A stretch of 64,000 nt of DNA from PALSA-1296 sp038210275 (GTDB taxonomy: Bacteria > Bacteroidota > Ignavibacteria > Palsa-1295): contig JBBQWV010000002.1 in assembly GCA_038210275.1 (NCBI GenBank), positions 1-64,000 on the forward strand, written 5' to 3'. The translations under genes were made by a program, and so were the position numbers. Of this stretch, positions 44,073 through 54,500 are shown one piece after another; position 1 is the first letter of the stretch, and the number at the start of each line of letters is the position of its first letter. The notes beneath the pieces are model-generated. The model made no database searches and was not told the origin of the DNA. It was given only the letters and a program-made list of their open reading frames with translations.

Positions 44073-45821
44073 TCAAAATGAAAAATTATGCGAATAACTC
44101 AACGTCGCAATAATTTCTGTAAATGCTGCCGAGCCTGCCAGGGAGCTCGAATTTTCCGTTGCATAAATAGTCAGCGAGAGAGTGCCTTTTGTTGAAACGC
44201 GGTAACTGGAATTTATACTTTCATTGATCGTATTCGTTGTGTAATCAAGCGGCTGGATCGTACTTTGAGTGAATCCCAATGATCCGCCGATTGTGAGAGT
44301 ATTCTCAAAAAAAGACTTCGAGCCATTCAGATTTACTCCCCGCAAACCTGTGGTGATCGTTGCCTGCTTTGTATTCGCGTAGAGAATTGATGCGCCGACA
44401 TTTAATCCTGTTTTCAAATAGGAAAGATTATAATTGAACGAAGCGGTTGTCGTCAGGGAATTTGCCGAGGCTTGCGTGACAATATTCAGATCGGTATATT
44501 GTTGCTGCGACACCGAAAGAATAAATGAGTTCGTCGTCTCGGTAGAAATGATCAGCACTCTGGGTGTCACTGATTCCGATTGAGAAACATTGCGCACCTG
44601 AAATTGCCCGGTATCCGGAGGAGTCGTTTGCAGCTTCGTCGTTGATTGACCGGTGGAATAATTTGTATAGTTCAAATCAATACCGAATACAGGTGCAGGA
44701 TTGATGCTGATATTGCCCGAACCGATAACCCGCTTCGTCTGCGAAATTTTTGTTCCGAGCAAATTATCATGCTGAATGCCTATCGAACCTGAAGCTCTGA
44801 ATTTATTCTCGAACAGATCAAAGCTCGGAGCGAAAGTAAAATTTTCTATATCCGATGTGTAGTAGTATGCGCCAAGCGAATTATAATCCGGTTCGATATA
44901 CTCCACACCAACCCGTGTTGAGAAATGAGGGACAGTAAAGACTATCGCCGCATTTCCTGCAAGCAAAAGACTTGTGGAAGATTTTACGTCAATAAGCGAA
45001 TGCAAACTCTGAGGGATATTTCCTGAATCAATTGCCGGTGAGCGGACATCCCGTGTATAAAAACTTACTGCGGCTTCACCTTCGAATGCAAGAGGATCGG
45101 CGATCTTCAACTTGGTGTTCAATGCATACACGGTATTCTCCGCAGGAAAAACATATAATGAATCCGGTCTGCGCTTCAGTGAACTCGAGTCATCCTTTGC
45201 ATGCAGATAAATAAGATCTATAAAGCTTGACTCCGAACCATACCCCAATTTCGCACCAAATCCCATCCGTTTATAAGCAGGTTGCACAAAGGTATTCGTT
45301 GTAGTTGTCGAAGTATCCATTTCCACTGCTCTTTGGAATCTGCCGTACATAACTGAGAACCTTAGCGGTGCGGGGTTCAGGTCAAGACCAGCTCCGAGAA
45401 AAGTAATTCCGGCAAGCGAATATTTCGAATACGAAAGCGAGTTATAACCCAAGTGCAGCGTTGCCCACTTATAAGTTGGCGATACACCGAACTGATCGAA
45501 CGGCTGGCGAACATCACTTTCCTGATCAGACAAAATAAAAGTAAATGGAAGCGATACTCCATAGATGCTTAACGTAGGAGTGCCAACGATAGTCCACGAT
45601 GTCGGCGGTCGGCGTGCCGGTGCGCCCGCTACGGAATATTTCGTGCCGGATAGAGTTATTGCCCCATCAAGACCGATCGGCTTTTGCTCTCCGAGGTCGT
45701 TCAGATCCTGAGCAGATGCTTCGGATGCGAAGAGCAAAACCAAGAAGAGTATAGGAAAAAAAAGACTGAAGGCAGTCCTTTTTTTAAAGTCGGAAAACAA
45801 TGTTTTAAAGTTTTCTGGCAT
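44073..45821 (-). CDS. Outer-membrane beta-barrel protein
   Basis: About 582 aa from the ATG at 45819-45821 (a TTG at 45845 adds 8 residues). Signal peptide about 1-38 (FFPILFLVLLFASEASAQ). The remainder is amphipathic beta-strands with alternating aromatic residues (WATLHLGYNSLSYSKYSLAG, FSVMYGRFQRAVEM, FGIDLNYTNYS, ISVSQQQYTDLNI) and it ends with Phe (ATLSYSHNFSF), the usual barrel-terminal signal. No plug, OmpA or SusC motif. Likely a porin or unidentified envelope component. It lies divergent to an ABC exporter pair. Confidence 0.75.
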   Translation of the reverse strand: MPENFKTLFSDFKKRTAFSLFFPILFLVLLFASEASAQDLNDLGEQKPIGLDGAITLSGTKYSVAGAPARRPPTSWTIVGTPTLSIYGVSLPFTFILSDQESDVRQPFDQFGVSPTYKWATLHLGYNSLSYSKYSLAGITFLGAGLDLNPAPLRFSVMYGRFQRAVEMDTSTTTTNTFVQPAYKRMGFGAKLGYGSESSFIDLIYLHAKDDSSSLKRRPDSLYVFPAENTVYALNTKLKIADPLAFEGEAAVSFYTRDVRSPAIDSGNIPQSLHSLIDVKSSTSLLLAGNAAIVFTVPHFSTRVGVEYIEPDYNSLGAYYYTSDIENFTFAPSFDLFENKFRASGSIGIQHDNLLGTKISQTKRVIGSGNISINPAPVFGIDLNYTNYSTGQSTTKLQTTPPDTGQFQVRNVSQSESVTPRVLIISTETTNSFILSVSQQQYTDLNIVTQASANSLTTTASFNYNLSYLKTGLNVGASILYANTKQATITTGLRGVNLNGSKSFFENTLTIGGSLGFTQSTIQPLDYTTNTINESINSSYRVSTKGTLSLTIYATENSSSLAGSAAFTEIIATLSYSHNFSF

Positions 45822-45958
45822 TCGCTGGGGTAGTAATGAATTCAAATATACAAAATGAAATCGTATCCAACACCAAAAAGCAATAATATCTATTCATCTG
45901 TAAGTAAGCGTAATCTTCATTATTCATTGAAATCCAATCATTTATTCCTTACCTAACG

Positions 45959-45966
45959 TATTTTTG
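45959..45966 (+). promoter_or_regulatory. Candidate -7 promoter box (TATTTTTG)
   Basis: Matches the Bacteroidetes -7 consensus TANNTTTG. Transcription would then begin near 45970-45975, after the ATG at 45968, which favours the ATG at 46007 as the real start of the ABC ATPase. I find no properly spaced -33 element, so this is weak. Confidence 0.3.
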
Positions 45967-46006
45967 CATGCGCCAAAGCAGTGCTATTAACGAATATCAT
46001 ATTTCC

Positions 46007-46912
46007 ATGTCTCTTGTCTCACTCAGATCTGTTTCCAAAACCTACGGTTCCTATAAGGCTGTAAATGATGTTTCACTCGAAATCTCACCTGGCTGCATCT
46101 TCGGGCTTTTAGGACCGAACGGCGCTGGTAAAACTTCTACCATTCGTATGATCACCGGAATTACAATGCCTGATACCGGTGAGATCACGCTTTTCGGAGA
46201 ACCACAGCGAGCAGAGCATCAGAACCAAATTGGTTATATGCCGGAAGAGCGTGGACTCTATAGAAAGCTTCCCGTCCGTGCACAACTTGAATATCTTGGT
46301 GCACTGAAAGGACTTAATAAAGCGACCCTTAAAAAAAATATTGATTACTGGTTAGATCGTTTTGAGATTCAAAGCTGGGCAAAGAAAAAAACTAATGAGC
46401 TATCGAAAGGTATGCAGCAGAAACTGCAGTTCATAGTTACAATTCTGCACGATCCACAGCTTCTGGTTCTCGATGAACCACTTTCCGGACTTGATCCGAT
46501 CAACTCGGAGATCATTAATGAAATTATATTAGAAGAAAAAGCAAAAGGCAGAAGTATCATGCTTTCGACTCATCGCATGGAGCAGGTCGAGCAGTTATGT
46601 GATGAGATCGCATTGATGAATCTCGGAAAAGTTATTCTATCAGGAAAGCTTCGTGATGTGAAAGAACGATCAGGAAAGAAAATGATCCGCATTGTATTTT
46701 CCGGTACAGATAATTTAGTGAGTCGCTTAGACCACTTCCCTATCCGAATTGCAGAAAGCCATCCGAACGAATTGCTTTTTGAAATGCAACCCGGCGCAGA
46801 CCCAAAAGCAATTCTTCGCTCTGCACTTGACTATGTTGACGTCATTAAGTGGGAATTAGTTGAGCCTCCGTTGAAAGAGATTTTTTTAGATGCTGTAGCA
46901 AAAAATAATTGA
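46007..46912 (+). CDS. ABC transporter ATP-binding protein (NatA-like)
   Basis: 301 aa from the ATG at 46007; the frame opens at 45968. Walker A GLLGPNGAGKTSTIRMI (about 35-51), Q-loop IGYMPEERGLYRKL (about 80-93), signature LSKGMQQKLQFI (about 133-144), Walker B QLLVLDEPLSGLDP (about 152-165) and switch His in MLSTHRMEQVE (about 186-196). A C-terminal DUF4162-like domain follows. Pairs with the permease starting 1 bp later; together they resemble the NatAB-type Na+ or drug exporter, but the substrate is not shown. Confidence 0.9.
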   Translation: MSLVSLRSVSKTYGSYKAVNDVSLEISPGCIFGLLGPNGAGKTSTIRMITGITMPDTGEITLFGEPQRAEHQNQIGYMPEERGLYRKLPVRAQLEYLGALKGLNKATLKKNIDYWLDRFEIQSWAKKKTNELSKGMQQKLQFIVTILHDPQLLVLDEPLSGLDPINSEIINEIILEEKAKGRSIMLSTHRMEQVEQLCDEIALMNLGKVILSGKLRDVKERSGKKMIRIVFSGTDNLVSRLDHFPIRIAESHPNELLFEMQPGADPKAILRSALDYVDVIKWELVEPPLKEIFLDAVAKNN

Positions 46913-46913
46913 T

Positions 46914-48221
46914 ATGAACAAAATGCTTATCGTGCTCAAGCACGAATTCAAACAGAAGATACGCTCGAAAGCCTTTATTATCCTTACCTTCATCGCGCCG
47001 CTCATAATGGCTGGGATGATCGCTGTTCCTGTTCTGATCACTACGATCAATATGGGAAATGAGAAGCAGATCGCTATCATTGATGAAACCGGAAAGCTCG
47101 GAAAATATTTTACTGCCGATACTAGTAAACGCCCTATCCTTCAGAATCCGGGTGGCGCTGCTTCGAAGAATCCGTCGTTCGGTCCATCAATCCATATTGC
47201 AATGTTTGCTCCCGAAGCAATTACTCCAAATACGATTGACTCGCTAAAATCTCTTCTCTTACAAAAAAAGATCGCCGGATATTTGCTTATTCCTTCAGGA
47301 GCAATTACTGATAGCGGCGTTACGGCAACGCTTCGTGTGACAAATGCAAATGATATTACTGTCGAAGAATTTCTCTCAAGCCATTATAAAGACGGACTTT
47401 TTTCTGAGCGTCTGAAAACCGGAGGCATTGACCCGTCATTCGTACAGCATGCCAGACAGGGCACGGAGATCAGTATGCTGAAAGTCAGCGAAGGAAAAGA
47501 AACAGCCGATAACGGTGTCGGATTTATCGGCGGATATATCACCGGAATGTTTCTCTACATTTCCATGCTGCTTTACGGCTCGCTTATTATGCAAAGCGTG
47601 ATCGAAGAAAAAAATTCGCGAGTGATCGAATTACTTTCATCGAGCGTCAAACCTATTGATATACTTATCGGCAAAGTGCTTGGCGTCGGATTAGCTGGCT
47701 TGCTTCAGGTATCGGTATGGGCATCAATGTTTGCAGCAGTGAGCTTCTTTGCCTTGCCTGCGCTTCTAACAACACTTGGTTCCAGCGCAGGAAGCATCAT
47801 CTCGCCGACATCATTTATTTATTTCGTACTCTATTTTGTCTTCGGCTATCTGATGTATGCAACGCTTTACGCCGGAGCAGGCGCGACAGTCGAGCAGGCA
47901 AGCGACGCGCAGCAAGTTTCGATGCCGATCACCTTTCTCATCATCTTACCGATATTAATGATGACAAGCGTGATCCAATCGCCTTCGACAACTTCAAGCG
48001 TTATTCTTTCGCTAATCCCTTTCTTCTCGCCGATACTTATGATGGGGCGCATCTTCAGCGAAACACCACCCTTCTGGCAAATCGCACTTTCATTCGTACT
48101 AATGGGGGCAACATTCTTCGGAGTGCTGTGGGTAGCCGGAAAAATTTACCGCACAGGAATCCTCATGTACGGGAAAAAATATTCACTCAGAGAAATTTTC
48201 AAATGGCTAAAGTATTCGTAA
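46914..48221 (+). CDS. ABC-2 type permease (NatB-like)
   Basis: 435 aa. One N-terminal membrane helix (AFIILTFIAPLIMAGMIAVPVLI), a large extracytoplasmic domain (about 45-205), then five or six helices (from about 210), including GSLIMQSVIEEKNSRVIELLSSSVKPIDILIGKVLGVG, the ABC-2 coupling-helix signature, and VLYFVFGYLMYATLYAGAGA. Follows its ATPase with one base between; a strong terminator lies at 48250-48286. Confidence 0.9.
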   Translation: MNKMLIVLKHEFKQKIRSKAFIILTFIAPLIMAGMIAVPVLITTINMGNEKQIAIIDETGKLGKYFTADTSKRPILQNPGGAASKNPSFGPSIHIAMFAPEAITPNTIDSLKSLLLQKKIAGYLLIPSGAITDSGVTATLRVTNANDITVEEFLSSHYKDGLFSERLKTGGIDPSFVQHARQGTEISMLKVSEGKETADNGVGFIGGYITGMFLYISMLLYGSLIMQSVIEEKNSRVIELLSSSVKPIDILIGKVLGVGLAGLLQVSVWASMFAAVSFFALPALLTTLGSSAGSIISPTSFIYFVLYFVFGYLMYATLYAGAGATVEQASDAQQVSMPITFLIILPILMMTSVIQSPSTTSSVILSLIPFFSPILMMGRIFSETPPFWQIALSFVLMGATFFGVLWVAGKIYRTGILMYGKKYSLREIFKWLKYS

Positions 48222-48249
48222 TCTGATCTTCAGTAGTCATACTCTTTCC

Positions 48250-48286
48250 AAAACAAAACCATACGGCAACGTGCGGTTTTGTTTTT
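48250..48286 (+). terminator. Rho-independent terminator after the ABC exporter genes
   Basis: 11-bp outer stem AAAACAAAACC (48250-48260) with GGTTTTGTTTT (48275-48285), inner pairs around loop GGCAAC, then T-rich. Textbook A-rich/T-rich bidirectional form. Confidence 0.85.
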
Positions 48287-48320
48287 TAACGAATAAAATT
48301 TCTCTTGACGGCAAGATAAA

Positions 48321-48417
48321 GGATCAACCACCCCCAACCCCTCCTTGAAAAGGAGTGGCTATCTATTTAAAAAAATCCCCCGCCTTTTCAAGGCGGGGGT
48401 TAGGGGGCCGGTTGACC
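48321..48417. repeat. GC-rich hairpin repeat (copy A)
   Basis: About 97 bp. Outer arms GGATCAACC and GGTTGACC enclose a C-rich left part, an A-rich middle and a CCCCCGCC/GGCGGGGG hairpin with a TTTTCAA loop (48378-48400). Two more copies stand in tandem at 59961-60150. Confidence 0.75.
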
Positions 48418-48525
48418 CTGAGCCTAAAATGCTCGGAAATATTTTGGTTCGTGCATCCAGGGTTTCACCCTGGGTTATTGTTAATTGATTTATAAGGACT
48501 TAACTATGGCTCTGGAGAAAACAGA

Positions 48526-51500
48526 TTAGAATACTTTTAATCTGATGTCGAAGCCGGCAGTGATAAGTCTTGTTGGGGGTACGAGAACACCTGAGGCTGC
48601 CGGAGTTGTACGCTCGTAACGGTAGAACGCTTCGATCGTTAATTGCTGGTTGAGATCATAACTGACACGCGGCTCGAATGTTGTTTTGGTGATGCCGCCA
48701 TTCGAAGTGCCGCCGGGATTTGTGAGAATATCGTTGAATTGATAGTAGAGATCGTTGGCAATAGTCTGGCTGAATACAAATGTTGCGCCGAACGTATTTT
48801 TTAAGTTTAACTTCAAGAATGGAATAGATAGCCCTTCCTTCTGGAAATTTGCAGTAATACCGAAAGTCGTTGCAAGACGTTTGGTGATACGATTAAAAGA
48901 ATAATCTGCAGCCCAATCGGTTTGCGTATCGTAGTTCGTACTTGCCGATAACTTTCCGCCGCCGATCTTATCCCACCCAAAATCAAGTGCGATAAGTGGA
49001 CGGAAGGCATATGAAACAGTTTGGAGCGTTGTCAATTCGTCAATGTCTCCTGGATTAAGTTTGAAAGTACGTTTATAATTTCCTGTATATCCTGTTCGGA
49101 AACTCACACGATCAGCGCTTGTCCATTTGAAAAGAATAAATTTTTCCAAGCCGCTCCAATTGAATGAATAATTCAGGCGCGGTAAATACTCGCGAAGAAA
49201 ACTTTTGAAGATCGGAAGCGTTTCAAAACCTTGTTGAAAGCTCTCTACCTGAATTTGGTTTTTTACCGTAGCTGATAATGTGTCGCGCGCAAGATCAGTA
49301 TTGGCTCCGATGGCAGCAGTTTTTTGAATCCAAAGCTGACCGACCTTCTGAATCCCGCTCTGCGAAAAACCAAAGAGCGGTGGTATCGAAAGGAATGTCC
49401 GGGAAATATCGCCGGTCTTCGCAGTTGTCAGCGGTAAGATATTTCCATCTTTTAGGATCTGAAGTTGATCACGTTCGTCGTAAGTGAATTCCGTTTTCCA
49501 GTTGAGATTGATCGTAGCCCCCGTCCAAAGCGGACGGCTTGTTTGGAGTTCAAAAGTATTTTTTTGCGTAAAGACATCCGTGACTTCAACTGTCTCCGAC
49601 GTATTGTAGGGATTCGCTGCGCGCAATCCATGCCGAACTCCGAATTGAATGAACGGAAAAACCGGAATAAATTTGATAACGAGCCTTCCGCTCGGATCGG
49701 TGATGAGACCAAGTTGATACGCTCTTGATGGACCATCGGCATCATACTCAGGAGAGAAAATTCCGCGAGCAAGAAAATTTGTTATTCCCGATCCGTTGCC
49801 TTGCAGCGCTCCATTCAAACTATAATTCGTTTGGATAAAATTAAATTTCGTACCGTTCCAATCAAAGAATGGTTTTTGAATAAGTGCTTTTGCAATATCT
49901 CTTGCGGTAATGCCGCCGCCATCATCGACAATTTCTTCCGGGGGTACGGTGGGAGCTTTCGGAACAAGAAGCGTATCATTCACCGATAGATCGTCAACGA
50001 TACCTCGGGTACCAACACCGGGGCTATGCGCTAAAGAAGTATCGGTTACTTCACCTGGCTGCTGCGTCTTTACTACTGCATGCTGTTCAATCGGAAGCGG
50101 TCTGGTGCCTGGCGAGGCGCTCATCATCCCATCATTTACTCGGCGAACTCCAGGTCTCATCGGCTGATTAAGATCCACCGGCGGAATCCGACCTTGCGAC
50201 TCGGGATTATCGGATAGTTGTCCGGGTCTGCGGATAGGGTCATCGCCTTGGACGTTTTGTGCATCTGCCCTACTTCGTCTGCTTCCGGCAGCCGGAGCAG
50301 CAACGTCATTGCCAAAAATTCCGATGCCAAGATCACGGAGATTAAATTCAAGTCCGGTTCTGATAACATTTGTCCAACTTCCAGTTCGGGCATTCTGCTG
50401 ACCAGTCAGAGCGTCCGTCCATTTATAGTCAACAGTGTAGCTGAAGATCGGACGAATAAATTTATCAATCCATAATATCCACGGAAGTCGCGGATTAGTG
50501 GTAAGTTGTATATGCTGGACGGTAAGAAAATCTTGTCCCAATCTGGCAAAAGCACCATCCTTAAAGAAAATGTCATTCACCATAGACTTAAAAGTTCTCT
50601 GGTAAAAAGAAGTAGTATCATAATCGTTACCGCTCGAATTATTTACATTATATGTTTCGAGTCCGCCGAGATTACTTGATACGTCGAGGCGGTAGTCAAT
50701 CTGCGGCGAGAGAAACCCGTTCTCCGTAAGCTTCCAACTGAATCCGAATCCGCGATTGGAAGTAAAGATACGATTGATGAATGGTACGTTTCCGTTGAGG
50801 ACATCTATGGTATCCTGATATGTTGAGAATGGCGGAAAAGAAAGTGTGGAAATACGATTGAGGTAATGCTGCCTTCCGCGCGTCACGCTGATACCTGTGG
50901 TAAATTTCTGTGGCAAGAAATTAATTTTCCAAGCGGAGTATCTTCCGATATCAAAAGTAGCGGGGTTTACCCATGACAGCGGCGAGATTGAAATATTAGG
51001 AATCTGCTGAAGATCATACACGATACTTCCTGTCCAACTCCAACTTCTATTATAAAGGAATTGAGGCGAACGAGTAAACTCTTCGCCGTATCCGAAGCCA
51101 TACGTTAATCTATTAAGGAATGCCGGCAATAAGAAAAAACTGCCTGGAAAAGTAAAGTGGACACCAGTCGCAGCAAAACTATTTCGAACAGTCAGAGTCT
51201 CGTTCGTCAATCGAATGGAGTCTGCCAATGCAGTAGCTTCAGTTTGCGTCAGCCTTCCAAGAGTGACAGCTTCTTGAATTTTTGCTACGGCAGCATTTAC
51301 TTCCACATCAGTATTGGGTACATATTTCGGAGTCAGTATGGTTTCCGAATGGGCGATGGTCAGCGGAAATACTGTTCCCTTTTCAAGCCATGTCGGAAGT
51401 ATCTTTTGCATTTGGAATTCGCCCGTTAAATTCCACGCAAAATTTCGGGTTCGGTTGATGTTGAATCTCTCATCCACTCTGTGAAAATCCGGTCCTTCAT

Positions 51501-54500
51501 TCAAGATAGAACCGGTTAGCAAACCAAACTCAGCAAGTTTGGCTTGGACAGTTGCACTCAATGCATAATCAACTTTATTATTTGCTTCAAGTAAACGAAG
51601 TTCATCCCACCATACATCGGTTGTAAGACATTGATCCGGGCTTTCATTATCAACTCCGAGAGTAAAGAATGGTGCATTGGTCATCGTCGGACTTCCAACG
51701 ACTCGCATCCGTGAACCTACAATACCGTCGTTCGCAAATTCAAAGACGGTATCATTATAATTTTTCTTTGTGGATTTTAATGCCGCAAACTTACCAAAGT
51801 CAACGTGGATATTCTGCCAATCTTGCACCAATGGCAACCGGTATTCATAGAAATTATATTGGTCAGTTCCGAACCGGAAATACGCATAGACGTGAGTACT
51901 ATCTTTATCAGTAATGGTCTTCGGCATCGCACCGTCACCATGCACCCAGATCGCCATTGCGCGGTAATTAAAGAGATCATTCGGTGACGGGAAAATTCTT
52001 GTAACTTCTCTCTTGGTACCACTCTGCACGCATTTCAGTTTCATATCGATCGACTGTTCATTGCCGAGAATAACTGATGCCCCGCCGGCAAGTCTGTCGC
52101 GTGCTACTCCAGGAGGACCAACATAGCTTGTCGGAGGATTTGCATTATCTTCGATATTTACATAATTGATCTCGAATGAATTATCGCCGGTAGGATTAAG
52201 TGGATTCAAGCCTTCTTTTCCGCGAGTCCATTGGCTTCCGATCAGACCAATGTCATTAAATCGCAAATGTATTCTCTTTGAAAAACCGGTAAACCACATT
52301 CTGTAATAGGAAATATTCGAGAATGAAGAATCAAGATTTCCAATTGCGCGCTTGAAGTCTGTTATCGGTATTCGGTATTGCACCCATCCCTTATTTCCCT
52401 GCCCTACGATATAAGGATTATTTGTTGGGTTTATCGGGATGTCGTATTCATAATAATTATCCGCTTGATCTAAAGTGGAATTTCCATCAAGATCTTCATT
52501 ATCGGGATGCAAGCCGTACGATGCATCGTTCTGATTACCCTCGGTACCATTGATATGATCATAAACTTGCTGATTTATATCGTAACTATAGTTGTCATTA
52601 TTTGGATCGTTCGGATCGAAAGCACCTGGCAATGACGTTTTTTCAATATCATTCTGAAGCGTATCAAGACCGATATCTTCATCCGGGTCATATCTTCCAT
52701 TACCATTCCTATCCTCTGACTCAAGTCTTCCATCCGGAATAACGTCTTCAGAAATTCTTCCCATATCAAAATGGAGAACTCCATTGACAGAACTTGGATC
52801 AGTATCAGGATCAATGTTCATCCAAAACTGGATTGCATCGGTGTTCGTTGCCTGAACATTCAAGCCTTGATCCCATTGCATCAAACCGCCCCATCTGTTG
52901 TCGTCAGATTCAGAAAGATCAGGATAAGGATTATAGATTCCATTACGAATTGTCGGATCAAAAACTACATCTAATACCTGAGCGTTCGGCGGTGTGCCAC
53001 TTCCAAAATTTTTATTCGGCTCAATATCCGTGATAAGTACATCGCGTGGGTAGCGCTCATACCACCACGTTCTTGCTTTTCTTTTATTGATTTCATTTTG
53101 CGAATAATTTATCGTAGAGCTTCCGTAAAAACCCCGATCTAAATAATATTGGATTCCTTGCGGTTGCGAGGCATGAGCCCACCGTCCGTACGACATCATC
53201 AAAGGAAATTCTGTTTTGCCTCCTTCGAAATCATCAAGATAGGCAATGCTTGCATTATTATCAACTGCCATTGGAGAAACCTGCGTATTCGGATTCGGAA
53301 GAGAAACAGCTCCATCCAATTTTACGCTAACATCCGACTTATCTTTTAAATTAAAGATCGGCAGTGCATTCATGGCACTGGTCAGCCATTGCGCATTGAA
53401 CTTATATCCGGCATCAGCACCGATGATCCAATTCGATAAAGGCTCTTCACCCTGACGTGTCTTGATGCTCGGCTGATGGAGTGAAAAATTCATAAGTGTC
53501 ATTCCGAGCAAACCATGGTCAAGGATCGGAATTTCACCCCGCAATCCCAAAAGATTTTTTGTAGAGGTGGTAAAAATATCATGAACGTCATAATCAACAC
53601 TGATCTGCCCGGCCGTTGCAAGATCGGGTTTCAAAAGTGTTATCGTTCCGCCATTGACATCAACTCGGTAATCTACACCTTCAACAAGTTGCCTTCCTCC
53701 CGCCGTCACACGAACACTTCCATCGACGATATTAAACGCATTTAAATTGATCGTCGAAGAAGTGCCTCCGGCATAACGAACAGTAAGAGCGATCTGAGTA
53801 TTTTTGCTTGCATTAAAACGAAAAAAATCAGTTGTATTCTTATAGAGTTCCGGAAAATAAAAAGTTGAATCAGGTCTGTATTTTGGATTATTACGTTTCT
53901 GTTCTGCATTGTATTGCAAGATTCTGTTGCCGAATGGTTCAAGATATGGAAAAATCAACGTTCCATTCCGTTTATCTAAAATTGGCGAAACTTGTCCGGC
54001 AGCAAAAACATCGAATAATCCATCAGGCTGGCGAATTCCGGGATTAGAATTATTATATCTATCAAGTCCCATAACACTGATCGCCTTTGTCTGAACTCCC
54101 GTCGCAGATCGCATAAACTCATACGCCTGCCCTGTTGGAAAAATGTAATTGACCTTTGCGGTAAAACCATTCTCGTCAATATTTGTAGCTCCGACATAAT
54201 AAGAATTCTTCAACATATTCTTCCAGCCGGGGTAACGAGTATTTCCGTATAGGAGCTTTGGCTTAATAAGTTTTAAAACTATATCTGTATCATGAATATC
54301 AACACTGCGCTCACCATATTGCCGACCATCGCTGGTTCTGTAACTCACTGCAATAAAATCATTGTCTGATGGTTCTTGATTAAGAGTCAAAACACCTGTG
54401 ACGTAATTCATGGACCACTGCGAAGTATCTAAATGTTGGACTGGTCCACCTTCAAATTCAGGCTCGTTACCACCATTATGCCAAGGGGTTTGAGCATAAA

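Larger units (their letters stand above)
48222..48525. other. Intergenic region with terminator and GC-rich repeat, no gene
   Basis: 304 bp between the ABC permease and the end of sprA. Contains the terminator at 48250-48286 and the repeat at 48321-48417. The remaining ~100 bp up to sprA have no visible coding sequence. Confidence 0.7.

Noticed and set aside
47717..48226. 169-aa plus-strand ORF inside the ABC permease gene.
   Set aside because: Alternative frame of a conserved membrane protein; Arg- and Ser-rich shadow.
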